From assembly GCA_029891385.1 (NCBI GenBank), contig CM057235.1, positions 15,676,001 to 15,740,000 of the forward strand: a DNA stretch of 64,000 nt, in the 5' to 3' direction. The stretch comes from Erythroxylum novogranatense (lineage: Eukaryota > Streptophyta > Magnoliopsida > Malpighiales > Erythroxylaceae). Below, piece by piece: positions 30,419-41,692 of this stretch. A program made the position numbers and the translations under genes. The notes under the pieces were generated by a model that was not told the origin of the DNA, made no database searches, and saw nothing but the letters and a program-made list of their open reading frames with translations. Each line of letters starts with the position of its first letter. The first letter of the stretch is position 1.

Positions 30419-30874
30419 TCATCCTTTCATTAACATAATTGAAATCGGTCTTAGCGGTGTCTTCCTATCCCCTCTGAAGATCACCTTCTCACCATTGCCC
30501 AGGTCAAACTCTATCTCTTTCCGACCACAATCTAGCTTGGCCAGATACTTCTCCATGGTATCCATCCCCAGAATAACATCTAATCCTCTAAGGTCTAGCG
30601 GGAGTAAGTCCACTTCCAATCTAGCACCATCTATGAAGAGCTCACACTGCTCATACACCTGACTGATCACCACATTCCTCCCTAGAGGAGTACTAACAAG
30701 CAAGGGCCTATCCAAAGGCACAGAACTCACACCATGCAATGCTATGCTCGCAGAAACAAAAGAGTGCGTGGAACCAGAATCAATCAACACAAATACTGCT
30801 GAATCAAATAACTGAGCCATACCCGTGACAACCTCAGGTGCGGCTGCAGCTTCCTCCCTGGTCATGGAAAACAC
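30419..30874 (-). CDS. Aspartic protease of element C (151 aa open)
   Basis: The active site LIDSGSTHSF is at residues 30-39 with catalytic Asp32 intact. The second signature, DVILGMDTMEKY, is near 104. MTREEAA (4-10) is the usual gag-protease linker motif. A3 has lost this Asp, so C is the only copy here with a complete protease core. The upstream frame breaks between this ORF and gag (30978-30875). It would process Gag-Pol in the particle. Confidence 0.9.
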   Translation of the reverse strand: MFSMTREEAAAAPEVVTGMAQLFDSAVFVLIDSGSTHSFVSASIALHGVSSVPLDRPLLVSTPLGRNVVISQVYEQCELFIDGARLEVDLLPLDLRGLDVILGMDTMEKYLAKLDCGRKEIEFDLGNGEKVIFRGDRKTPLRPISIMLMKG

Positions 30875-30978
30875 TCTTGCCGACGCCTGACCCCTTGGCC
30901 TTCCTGGAGGAACAGTCTTCCTTGCAGGTCCAGGCGCCTACCTCGATGCTCGGTGCGGTTTCCCTTGTCTCTGCATGC

Positions 30979-31731
30979 CTAGGAGCTGGCTCGTGACCCC
31001 TCTGGTCTCGGTGCCTGTGGACAATGCTTGGCTATATGTCCCTTCTCTCCGCATCTGAAACAAACTCCAAGTGATCTGAGGCACTCTCCCTGATGGTGCT
31101 TCCCACACTGGTCACATAAGAGATAAGTGAACCCGCTCCTTCCAGCTCTACCTGTGCCTCCCACATTAGAGGCTTGCCCTGAAACAGCTCTCACCTGCTT
31201 GTTCCTGGTAGCCCCACTGCTACCCACTTCACTCTGACTGAAAGAGCTCCTCGTGCTCCTCTCAGGCAATGGAGCACTAGCACCCTTCCTGAAAGTCTGT
31301 TCCCTGTTCTTCCTCTTCTTGTTCGCTTCATTTCTAATATTCTCCGACTTCTCGGCTGGAGGCAGATCATCCTGTTGTTGGTAGTCACAGAAATTATGAA
31401 TCAGGACTTTCTCCCTGATCCCTAAGTAAAGACCTCCTTCAAACTTGCGGCACTTGTCTTCCTCTGTTGCCACAATGTTAGCTGCATATTGTGAAAGCTG
31501 CGTGAACTTCAACTCATACTCGCTCACACTCATGTCCCTCTGCATAAGATTCAGAAATTCTCTGGCCTTCTCTTGCACATACACCCTGGAGAGGTACTTC
31601 TTTCTGAACACTTCTACAAAGTCCCTCCATGTCACAAGACCAAGGAACAACTTTGTTGTGGGGCACTGATTCCCACCAATGCAGTGCGTCACCCTGCAAC
31701 AAACTGACTGCATAATCCAGTTTGTCCTCAT
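30979..31731 (-). CDS. Gag of element C, C-terminal part with zinc knuckle
   Basis: The real reading begins after a frameshift near 31680, so residues 1-31 are out of frame. The capsid domain runs from about 32: VTWRDFVEVFRKKYL (33-47), EFLNLMQRDMSVSEYELKF (58-76), RKFEGGLYLGIREKV (95-109). A basic, Ser-rich linker is followed by CDQCGKHHQGEC (206-217) and a perfect CCHC knuckle, Cys224-Cys227-His232-Cys237. Gag packages genomic RNA and forms the particle. Confidence 0.93.
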   Translation of the reverse strand: MRTNWIMQSVCCRVTHCIGGNQCPTTKLFLGLVTWRDFVEVFRKKYLSRVYVQEKAREFLNLMQRDMSVSEYELKFTQLSQYAANIVATEEDKCRKFEGGLYLGIREKVLIHNFCDYQQQDDLPPAEKSENIRNEANKKRKNREQTFRKGASAPLPERSTRSSFSQSEVGSSGATRNKQVRAVSGQASNVGGTGRAGRSGFTYLLCDQCGKHHQGECLRSLGVCFRCGEKGHIAKHCPQAPRPEGSRASS

Positions 31732-32131
31732 CTGAGCATCTCATTTGAACTAGGACCCTCTCGGTCCTCTTTAACCAAGCTTCTGCTTCTTCTGGATTCG
31801 TAGTCCCACTAAAATCCACAGACCCAAACTTCCGGAGCTTGTCATACTGTCCACTCCTGTCTACCGGAGCTTGCATCGGCATCTGAGATCCTTGTCCCAT
31901 GGCATACGTGAAAACCTGAGCAAAGGCTTGAAAGAAACTCAGATCCATGTGAGTTCCCTGAGGCATAGGAGGAGGCGGAGGAGGCACTTCTTGTTGCAAA
32001 CTAGGTGCCTCTGAAATTGGAACAGAATGTGTCCCGGCATCCTGAGGAATATGGGATTCATCCGTACTCCCCTGACGAGAATGAGATCGAGTCGTAGCTC
32101 CCCGAGTTCTCCTTCGAGGTGGCATGTTCAC
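31514..32131 (-). CDS. Gag of element C, N-terminal part
   Basis: The start MNMPPRRRTRG is typical for this lineage, about 150 bp downstream of the PBS. A Pro run (PPPPPPMPQ) near 50 precedes YDKLRKFGSVDFSGTTNPEEAEAWLKRTERVL, MRCSDEDKLDYAVSLLQGDA and WW, the start of the retrotransposon gag domain. From about residue 155 (SVPHNKVVPW) the frame is wrong and the right one continues in the 31731-30979 ORF; a one-base indel near 31680 explains it. Confidence 0.9.
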   Translation of the reverse strand: MNMPPRRRTRGATTRSHSRQGSTDESHIPQDAGTHSVPISEAPSLQQEVPPPPPPMPQGTHMDLSFFQAFAQVFTYAMGQGSQMPMQAPVDRSGQYDKLRKFGSVDFSGTTNPEEAEAWLKRTERVLVQMRCSDEDKLDYAVSLLQGDALHWWESVPHNKVVPWSCDMEGLCRSVQKEVPLQGVCAREGQRISESYAEGHECERV

Positions 32132-32274
32132 TCCTTGAATAGAAAACCATTGAAAACTTTAGTTCAAGTAAGACAAGTTTTTTTTAAAAATATGCAAAAT
32201 AGTTCTAATCGTGTAAAACAATGCAGTTATTTCTTGAAAGTGATGTCATGCAGCCCTAGATCAAAAACCTAGGC

Positions 32275-32286
32275 GCTCTGATACCA
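32275..32286 (-). other. Primer-binding site of element C
   Basis: TGGTATCAGAGC on the minus strand, four bases (TGTT) after the 5' LTR. Initiator Met tRNA type. Confidence 0.9.
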
Positions 32287-32290
32287 AACA

Positions 32291-34458
32291 TGTTGGACCC
32301 TGCTGCCAGAGCCCAACGTCGGACATGAGAGCGTGTCGGGAAAACGTACTAATAATACATTTAGAAATAAAGACCCGCGGAAGGTTAAAGGGGCCTACTG
32401 GAAAACATACTTAAAACCTGCTTTCATGTGATTTAATAACAAATTTATAATTCATGCTCAACTTCATAATTCATTCTCCAAAAGATGAGTTTCATAAAGC
32501 GTTAAGAATATCTCAAACCAAATTACAACTTTGAGTTCAAGAGCCAAAAATCTAAAACACTCTTGAACCAATGATACTTGGAATGTAACTAAAGTCTTGA
32601 CTTCCAAAAAATATAACACTGAAAATAAACAAACATAACAAAATAGAAGCGGAGTGCTGCGAAACTCGTGACTCACTCGATCTCTTGCTCGTCACTGTAT
32701 GGGGAGATTAAAGGGTGAGCTATAAAGCTCGTAGGAACATATTTATAATATCATGATAAGCAAAATATTCAAAAATAACTCATTGTCGTGGTACTTGTTG
32801 AAATCATAATCATTGATCATGTATATGTCATTGTCTTGAAAGATACTTGATTCTTGAAACAATTCATGATGCATGTCACATAATAAATCATAACACATAA
32901 CATATCATAATGGTTTGGGTGTCCGGGTTAAATGACGTACTACACATGCCATCGAAATGTTGATGTGTAGAGCGTAGTTTCATGAGGGATCCCTATGGGA
33001 TAACCACATGCCACAATCGGGCAAAGGGAGAAGCCTTTTCGTGAGTCAATGTGCACTTGACTATCGTGAGGGACACCGCAAACCCACATAAGTATGCTTA
33101 ATTCATATTCTTGTAAACTTGTTTGCCAAACTGGCACTTGCTTGTAAACTTGTTTGTAAACTTGCTTGTCATGTATTTGATAATACTTGATTTCATGCAC
33201 TTGTATTCATGAAAGGAAAACACTCCTTTGTAAAAATCTTGATAATAATCATGAATGCAAATCACAATGCAGAATATAATCATTCATGGTAGTATGCAAT
33301 GCGATCGTGGATGATGTAATGTAAATGCATGAGATCTTGCTTGATCGGAACTAAATAATGAGTAACTTATATACTTTATTATAAACATGAACCCACCTGA
33401 ATTCCTTTCTTGCCTTGCCTAGGAATGAGTTTCCTCTTGAGCCTCTCTTGTTCTCCTAAAATAAGAACCAAAATTCCATTCAATAATTCATGCTGAAACA
33501 AAAGTTCCATTCTTAACTTCCATCCAAAATTCCATATTCTTAGAAACTAATTCATCACTTCATCACTTCATAAGACTTGTAGATCTATCTCTCTAGTTCA
33601 CAACGCTTCTAAAATCACCCCAAAAGGACTTATGTAGCAAAAGATATGATCAAAACATTAAAATAACCATTCTGGAAAAATTGGGCTCATGGCGACTTGC
33701 GATCTACTTTTATCGCGATTGTCTTGCTTTATTTCGCCCATGACGTGCAGCTGGCACGTCATGCGTCTGACCTCTTGCACGCCGTGGCATGCGGCCCTTC
33801 AGACGTCATGACGTCTTGGACGGAACTTGTCTTCCCGAACCAAGAATCCGCCATTAACAACCTCAAAACCTTCCCTTCTTCTACTACAACACATCCAACC
33901 CATAAATCAAGTCATATGTTATCATTCTGAACTTATTCTAACACCAAAAACATCAAAAACACAACAACCCAAGCAAATCTACAAATCTTCACCATAACCC
34001 TAAACCAACGATTTCTACTCATTTCCGGCAAAACAAAGGTTCAATCCAACTCAAACTAAGATAAAGAGTTAATCTTACCTTAAGAATGCTTGAAATCAGC
34101 CGGAAAACCGCTGGAACAAACTTCCTCTTCTTCTCCCTCACCGACTCTCTTCGTTCTTCTCCTCTATTTTCTCTTCCTCTTTTCTTCTTTCTTTCTTTTC
34201 TTCTTTTAATTTCTTAAACCTAAAAACATGGGCAAGGACTATTATACCCTCCTACACTTAGCCTAAAACTTCTAAACTCCAATACCTTGACCATTTTGCC
34301 CTTAAACATTTTACTCTTCCATAAACATTATTCCATACTAATCTCAAAAATTCAAAATTTCCATAATATTTTCCATAAAATCAAACTATACCATAAATCA
34401 TAAATCAAAATAATTCATGCTTAATAACTTTAAGAAAACAAAAATTTGGGGTCCAACA
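32291..34458 (-). repeat. 5' LTR of element C
   Basis: 2168 bp. On the minus strand: donor 1 CTTAAG|GTAAG at 34078; mini-exon 33455-33397; acceptor ATACAG with AG at 32696-32695 after the GAGCTTTATAGCTCACCC hairpin (about 32713-32731). GC-rich array 33684-33825. Ends in GGGTCCAACA. Confidence 0.95.
33397..33455 (-). other. Predicted mini-exon of the LTR leader (C)
   Basis: 59 nt on the minus strand between TTCTTATTTTAG and AATTCAG|GTGGGTTCATG. The copy in the 3' LTR is near 26431-26490. D LTRs have the matching CAAG|GTGGGTTTCATG donor at 39220. Confidence 0.45.
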
Positions 34459-36149
34459 ATGTCAAGTGCACTTTGACTTATTATAGGCTTCTTCTGCCTA
34501 TTCGCTAGTGACATGGAGCTCCTTCATGACTTCCTCATGTTTATAACTATGTAAAACCATTATGTGGGATTGCGATAGTACAATCTGTTTACGACTACAC
34601 AAGACCATTATATGGGGATATGTTAGTACGTTCTATTTATGGACCTATCCAAACCAATCTAAATTGCTTAGGTGTTTATGATGGGATGAGAATTTGATGC
34701 ATATGTAATTTATGTGTTTATGATATGTGTTGATAAATTGAGAATTTGGGAACTACGTGTTTTATGGGTTTTGATGCAAAGTGATTACGACGTTGAGTAT
34801 TTTAATGGTTTTGTTTGTTTTTTATTATAAACTTGTTACCTATAAGCTTTTAAGCTCACCCTCATTCTCCTCCCCATTTTTAGGTGATGAGTAAGAGATC
34901 GAGTGAAAGAGAGTCAAGGCATCACTCCAATTAGGCATATTTTTGTATTTTAAGCTAGACCTTGTAAACACGAGGCTTTTGTCACATTTTAAGTATTATT
35001 TGTTCAAATACCTTTTGCATTTTGGGATTATCGAAATGTTGTATTATGGCTCGGAATGCCCATTGAAGCTTTTAAAACTTTTATCTTTTGATGTTAATGA
35101 AATTTGATTGCATTTTGCTTATGACCTTCCAAGTTATACGTTGCATTTTCAAGTCTTTCATAAGGGTGAAAATTTGTGTTCTGACTTCAGAGGAAAAACT
35201 GTGTTCATCTATTTTGAATTAGAAAAAGTTGTCTTCTTAGAAGTTGTATTTTATCTTTCTAGCTTTCCAATGATATAAAGTATGAAATTTTTGGATATTG
35301 GAGTTGAGAGATATTGAGAGATATGATCATTATAAGTTAGTGATGCTGCATAAGATGTACATAAGGGATAGCTATATTACTTTGAAATTTTGACCCTTTT
35401 AGAGGCAAAAACTTTCTTCGAGGTCTTCATAGCAGTTGTATAACTAGAAGTGTTCTTTGAAACGGTTTAAGAATGACCTTAATTTGACCTCTCTAGTGAA
35501 AGTTATCCTTAAATATGTATCTGGTGTGATCGCGAGGAACAATGGTGCGAGTGCGATAGAAGTTGTGGATTACAGGAAGAACAACATCACACTAGTGCGA
35601 TCGTGAGAGTGTCTGTGCAATCGCACTTGGGAGTTTTGATCATAACTTTGTCATTCGACCTCCAAATGACTTGATTCTTAAACCAAGAGATTACCAACAC
35701 ATTTTTGTATCTCTCTATAAATATTGGTAGCCTTTGGTATTGAATTGAAAAAGATTGATGAAAAGAAAGTGAGGGAATAGATTGGAAGAGCATGATTTAG
35801 TTATGAGCATACTTGGGCTTTTTAATCGTATGTTGAGCTATAGAGCTCTGAATGAGATGGTTCTTATTTCAAAATAACCTAGAGACATAGGGATATAATT
35901 ATTCTAAAGAATCCTTTTTAAATTTTCATTGTCTGACTAGTGTGAGATTCTTCCTTGTGGGATGTGTGTTCAGATGTCACTTAGGACATCGGGCATGGGT
36001 CTCGCAAGGGTGGGGTGCCTAACACTTATGGTATTAGAGTATGAAGATGAACTAATGATAGTTAAGGAGATTTTATTGAAATAACCCTACAAGAAAATAC
36101 GCTCACATTTTATGATTCTTAAGTTGGGTTTAGGAAACGAGGTCCAATA
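34459..36149 (+). mobile_element. D LTR (middle), second part
   Basis: It resumes after C, beginning with the ATGTC duplication. It has a hairpin TATAAGCTTTTAAGCTCACCC (about 34839-34860) and CCCCATTTTTAG acceptor ending at 34883. A GTGCGA/TCGCAC inverted-repeat zone (35522-35630) precedes CATAACTTTGTCATTCGACC. An internal LTR-end/PBS fossil is at 36017-36039. It ends GGTCCAATA at 36149, next to a PBS. Confidence 0.8.
36029..36039 (+). other. Fossil primer-binding site inside the D LTR
   Basis: TGGTATTAGAG preceded by GCCTAACA and CTTA, i.e. a complete LTR-end-plus-PBS arrangement 125 bp before the present PBS, which has the same CTTA spacer. Confidence 0.7.
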
Positions 36150-38671
36150 CTTATGGTATCAGAGCCCAGCTTTAGTATCTTACATGGGCATTTTTTGAAA
36201 TATATGTCAAGTTACATGCATTTTTGTCAAGTCATAGCAGACAGTAGTAACTGATCCCTAGTCTGAGTCGTATGAGTATAAGTCACAGTCATGAGCATAT
36301 GTTAAGAGTTTGAGTTAATAGAATTAGTGAGAAAAGTGATGCTTTTTCAAAATGTGAGAAAATGAAAGTTTGTGGAAAATTAAAAATGAGAAATAGTATA
36401 TGGGTAAATATGTCAGATAATGATTTAACATATTAGTATTGGTGGATGTATTATTGAATATGACACTAATATTGTACTGTGGTGTTATATCCCCGAATGT
36501 GATAAACATGTGAATGTATTATTATGATGAATTGTTTGAGGAAAATAGGGAGACAAGTAGAAATGATGAGATTAAAGCGTACATGTCGAATGTAATGAAA
36601 ACATAAATTGTTATGATCTTAAGAAGATGAAATTGGAACCGAAGTGGTTGTTTGATTAATGTGACAAGAGCTACGATCCACCATAAGAATATATTAGTGG
36701 AATTGATATTAGAATTTCATGATGGTTATACATCTATAATTTTGAATTGATTGAGAATATACATATGGGAGACCAAATAAATAACAATAGGAAGATGAGA
36801 TACAAATGAGATAGAGAAATAGATGATGAATCAAATGAGAAGATTTAGTGAACCCAATATGGTAGTTGAATCATTATAACATGATGTAATACTAAAAGAG
36901 TTAAATTCTGAATAATTGAGGTAGAATTGATTTTGGTATGTGTTAATGTGAGGAAGCCCCAATCGTGACGAGGATAAATGGATAAATATTGCCTAGGATC
37001 AATTGAGAAATTGCAATGGGATGACCTTGACGTTACACACTTAAGCATATGTGATAATAATGATGTCTACTACATCATCGAGTTTTGGTAACCAGAACAT
37101 TAAGACCTTGTAAGGAACAAAAGAAATTGATCTTCTTAAGATACTAAGAATGTATGATAAGTAGTGATGGAAACAATGAATTGATAAAGGTTACATGAAT
37201 AATATAGATGATACAAATGAGAAATCTTCTTATGAAGAAGAATTTCACCGAATTAGATTAAACAGACCAGATAGTTTATTCTTAAGAATGATCAATAAAG
37301 AAATAAATTTGAAATGATATTGAAGTCCTAATCCTATTGGAGACTTAAGCATAAGACGTAGGATATGTTACTAGGAGTATATGCATTTTGTTGATGTAAA
37401 GTATCCAACTATGTTATTGGATTTTTGAATTTGAGGTGACATTAAGTATAAGAGATACAAATCAGATCTAATGAATGTGTTACCAATACAGGAAATTAAG
37501 ATTTCAAATAAATCAAAATTTGTGGAGAAACTAGTATGAATGAACAGACATTAGAACAAGTCAACGTGAAATCAAGGGAAATTGAATGAATTGAGAAAAT
37601 CAATTGAGAAAACAAGTCAATTAGGAAACTGAAAATGACATAAGATAATACTACCTCATTGAGGAATTAAATACCTAAAAAATTTCGAGAACCAATCACG
37701 GGCATAAGGAGTTTTGGGTTATATCTGATAGAGTTAACAATGCCTCGACAATATTATGGTATTGAAGATTAAAGTGATCTAAACAAAATTATATAAATTA
37801 GTGATTATGATCATAGAGGATATTTGAAGTGTATTCAAAAAGTGAAGAGAATATTTTTGAACATTGAGATTAATCTTACATATCATGGAGGTAGAAACAA
37901 TTATATTCCAAGTTCAATAAGAATGAATCTTAGCTTGATCAAATAAAATGTTAGGCTATATAGTATCTGAACATGGCACATTGGGAGACCCAAAGAAAGT
38001 AGAGGTGTTGATAAAGTGAGACACTACAAGAAATATATCAGAGATTTGGAGCTCTCTAGAACTAGTTGTATAATGGATATTACCATAGACTATTAAGGGG
38101 TTTTTATTGATCTCATCCCTTGACAAAAATGTTGGAGGAAAAATGTGTAAACTAAATGAGTGATGAATGTAAAAAGGATTTTGAGGAATTATAACACTGA
38201 TGTTAATTATATCATTTGGTTTTGGAGGTTATGTCTTATGTAATGAAGTTTCATATTAGATATTAGGATGAAATCTAATGCAGCATAATAAAGTGATTTT
38301 TTAAGCATAGAGACGGTTTAGTCTCATAAAGTGATTATTTGATATATAAATTGAAATTTGCTGCAATAGTAATTGTTTTTAGAGAATGGAGACATTATAT
38401 GTACAACGAAACAATTCAGATCTATATAAAATATCTAGATCATTAAAGTTTGAGGTAATTATTGAGTTTGAAATAATTGGATACGAGATTGAGATAATGG
38501 ATAGAAGTACTGAAGGACTGATTGATTCCTTTGACTATAGTTAATTAAAAGAAATTACTTGAGTTGTGGAACTAAATGGGAAATCAAGGAGCATATGAGG
38601 AGATATACCCCTACCTTTTGATTAGTCATATAAGAATTTCAAGGACAAAATCATTTTAAGAGGGGGAGAAA
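36150..38671 (+). mobile_element. D3 internal domain (decayed gypsy), PBS to PPT
   Basis: It starts with spacer CTTA and PBS, and ends with PPT AAGAGGGGGAGAAA at 38658-38671. Only 2.5 kb, against about 4.6 kb in A3. No ORF survives. Traces of RT (GAGTTAACAATGCC) and RNase H (GGAGACATTATATGTAC, CTGAAGGACTG) are shared with D2 along with stop codons. The region just after the PBS (GTCAAGTTACATGCATTT, GCAGACAGT) is shared with E. Confidence 0.75.
36154..36166 (+). other. Primer-binding site of D3
   Basis: TGGTATCAGAGCC, four bases after the LTR end. Perfect initiator Met tRNA complement. Confidence 0.85.
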
Positions 38672-39499
38672 TGTTGGCCCTCGAATTTTTTTCTTTAGTT
38701 AAGCGTGATTTAAATGAATTATGAGATTTTGATAGATTTATTTTTGGAGTTTAATTGTTATATCTATGTTAGTAGGATTTATTTCGTTAGATTGTTGAAT
38801 TAAAAGAGTTAAGAATACATAAAAGCAAATTTGGCATATTGGGAGGAAAGAAGGAAGAGCAAAGTAGGGTCTTCATCATTTCTTAGTTTTAAGAGAGAAT
38901 TTGAGGGTTTCCAAGAAGAGAAAAAGAAAAAGGGGGAGAAAAGAGCTTTCTTTTGAGCTAAAAATCTTGTTTTTTGGTGAAAATTTAAAGTAAGTCCAAT
39001 TTTCAATCATTTAGATTTTTTGAAGGATTTTGGTTCATGAAGCTTAGAAAATGCATGGGTTTAAGTATTGTATGATCAATTTTAGTGAATGTGTGTTCTT
39101 TAGGTCTTAAATTTGAATTCCTATTGAATGGGATTTTTACTATTGTTGAAGGACAACAAGAAAGGCAAGAGGAGCAAGAGGAGAGGCATTCTTAAGAAAA
39201 TTTTTGGCAAGAACTCAAGGTGGGTTTCATGTTTATAATTGGGTTAATAAGTCATAATTTTTTTTCAAATAAATGATTTCAACTACTTTATAAATGTTGC
39301 ATTTATTGCTTCTTTGAATGATTGAGAAATTGCTACATGTATAGTATATGAATTGTGTTGATGGTTTATAGAACTAATGTGAAAATGGTTTTTGGAAAAG
39401 ATGTTATGTTATGAAATCATGTTTCAAAAATGTGTCATTTTGGGCAATATGTTTACAAGATATGAAATGCATGATAATGGCATTTGTGGTGGTCCGTTC
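38672..39499 (+). mobile_element. D3 3' LTR, left part
   Basis: TGTTGGCCCTCGAATTTTT after the PPT. It matches 24290-25303 but lacks about 190 bp around 38838, including the supposed promoter. Acceptor-like site ending 39151 and donor AAG|GTGGGTTTC at 39220. It stops at about 39499, where E begins without its own terminus. Confidence 0.8.
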
Positions 39500-40310
39500 T
39501 ATATGTCCATGCATGCATGTCATTCCCGGCATTTAATTATGACTGTGATGTGATTTGTGAAAATTGTGAGATAACTGTGTATGTAATTGAATTGGAACGT
39601 CTTATGAGTGATTGTCAGTTGATAGTGCCCCATAGGAAATGTTTCTAGAAATTTGGGAGTAAATGTCAGGATCGAAAATTTTTCGAGTGATGGACTGATT
39701 GATTGTATAGTACTGAAATAACTGTCCATATGGCCATGAAAGATTAGATATATGATTGTAGAAGTTTTTATGAGGGATCATTGAAATTCAGAGACGAATT
39801 GGACTGGAAATAAATTTGAAAAGAGAAAGAACTCAGTGAGTGATTGAGGAATGGACAAATGGCATGGTTATATTGTTAGAGGCATATTGTTTAACCTATA
39901 AAATGGCTTAGGTTTTTAAATTTGGAGAAAAGAATTCCTTCTCTATCCTAGGGCAAGCTTGCTTCTTCCTCCTTTGGTGATTTTTCGATCTTTTATGCCC
40001 GACCCTTGCTTGATCTTTAGCTTGCTTGCTCCTTCCTTATTGTAAGATCAATCCTAGTCCAAGGGAAGATGAAGATTGTTGAAGTTTTGAGAGAGAGCCA
40101 TGGGTGATAGAGAAAAGAGGAAAGGGTTGAAGGATTTTCGGTACTTTGGAGAATTGAGCTTGATTGGTAAGTAAAATGGCTTTGATGTGCTTTTATGGTT
40201 GTTTAATGCATACATGGGTTATTTGTGAAAGATTGGGATAGTTATGGGTGATTTAGGGAGGTTTTTAGAGAGAAAATGGGAGAAAATTCATCGGAGAAGA
40301 CAATGAACTT

Positions 40311-40515
40311 AGCGTCATGACGTCGCTAGGCCTCGTCATGACGAGTAAGCGATTACTACATGGCGAAACTCGATTGGACGTCATGGCGAGTATGTAATTC
40401 TACGCTGCGATGATTCCTTCTCTCTTGCGTCTCGGGGAGCCTAAAGGAAGGTGTTCGCCGAGGCGAGCATTTTCCACGCCGCGGCGAGCGAACCTTTGGC
40501 CGCGGCAAGCTCCAG
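40311..40515 (+). repeat. CGCGACGAG array in the E 5' LTR
   Basis: Units include GCGTCATGACGTCGC, CTCGTCATGACGAG, GTTCGCCGAGGCGAGC, CGCCGCGGCGAGCG and GCCGCGGCAAGC. Several positions are TCATGA where the 3' LTR copy has TCGCGA. The array is more degraded than its partner at 56600-56833. Confidence 0.8.
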
Positions 40516-41410
40516 ATTTCTGAATGGATGAGTTTTAGTTTATGGGGAATAACTAATGGTGTAGACCTCCAATTGAGGTGATTCTTGATTCGTTATGAGC
40601 TAGAGAAAGAGGTCTACATTTGATATGAAGAATAGAAGTTTGAATTCCAATTAGAAAGATTTTAATTATTGAAAGAAGATTGAAGATATGTTTTTACTGC
40701 AACCTAAGGATTGTATTATGATAATTGGAGTATAATTGTGAGATTTCTAAATTTACAATCGATACTTTTGGGAGGTTTTCTTGGAGATAATTTAGTGTCT
40801 ATGATATGGTATTTAATTGGAACGAGTCACATTTGACCAATTGTGTGAAAGTGAATTTTGAGACATAAGAAAGTGGAATTTGGGACTTTGCACCGGGAAG
40901 GTCTTGAACATGCATCGTACATCTTTCTTTTGCGTCATGTGCATCATTGAACATTCTGATTGTGCATTTAGTATTGGGAAATTGTTTTGACTGTGATAGA
41001 GGTGCCGTTGGATCGTCATTCCACAGACGAGTCTTTGAGACTTCCATCAAGAGCTTTCGAAATGCAATTGAGTAACAGTTGGTTCCTCAACCTTTATGTG
41101 TTTAATATTTTGCAATTATGCCATGTGGAGATAATGGAGGGTTTATGTGTGTTTGCTTTTGATTGATTTCAGACCATAGGTGTCCGAAGTATTGGGAATT
41201 TGATATCGAAGTGCTATTTGTGTGCAACTGTGTATGAATGCTTCAATGAAACAAATTGTGAATATGAAATTTGTTAATGACTGAATTACCAGACCGAAGG
41301 TCCGAAGGAATGAGAATTGGTCTTTGAAATGTAAAATGATTGAGACATATGCATTCATGCATAAAGGCATGTTCAGATAAAGACAGTTGTATTTGGGCGC
41401 CAATGTATTT

Positions 41411-41692
41411 GAGCTTAAAGCTCAGCATAGCAGACAATGCCTCGGTATCGCAGGCCCCCTGAGGTGGTGCATACCCTGAGGGCTCTCCCACGCAGTGCCC
41501 GGATACCACATTAAGGCTCACTGTATCAGGGCATTCAGGCCCAACGTATTCAGAGCCACAGGCTCAACGCAATGTGCCCGTCACTGGGAATTAGGGCATA
41601 TCACACCCAACGTAATTCAGAGTCATAGGCTCACTGTATCAGGGCTTCAAGCCCAACGAAATTTCAGAGCCACTGGCTCACCGTTAATGAGC
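41411..41692 (+). repeat. Expanded short-hairpin array in the E 5' LTR
   Basis: The longest array here: GAGCTTAAAGCTC (41411), a CCCCTGAGG...CCCTGAGGG segment (about 41456-41483), GGGCATTCAGGCCC (41529), GAGCCACAGGCTC (41553), TGCCC...GGGCA (about 41576-41600), GAGTCATAGGCTC (about 41618), GGGCTTCAAGCCC (41642) and GAGCCACTGGCTC (41667). Spacers are AACGTAATTCA-like. The paired copy is 57736-58015. Confidence 0.75.

Larger units (their letters stand above)
25311..34458 (-). mobile_element. Full-length Ty3/gypsy chromovirus C (Tekay/Del-like), 9.15 kb
   Basis: LTRs at 25311-27426 (3') and 32291-34458 (5'), a perfect TSD ATGTC (25306-25310 and 34459-34463), PBS at 32275-32286, and PPT at 27427-27445. 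Gene order on the minus strand is gag, protease, RT, RNase H, integrase, chromodomain. Defects are few: a gag frameshift near 31680, a gap and frameshifts in RT around 29840-30000, and a TAG between RNase H and integrase. The LTR starts differ at only a handful of positions in 130 bp. It is the least decayed gypsy element here. Confidence 0.95.

Noticed and set aside
36024..36149. GCCTAACA at 36017-36024 as the true end of the D LTR
   Set aside because: The D3 3' LTR continues 110 bp beyond that point to GGTCCAACA, so the present LTR includes it; the inner site is treated as a fossil.
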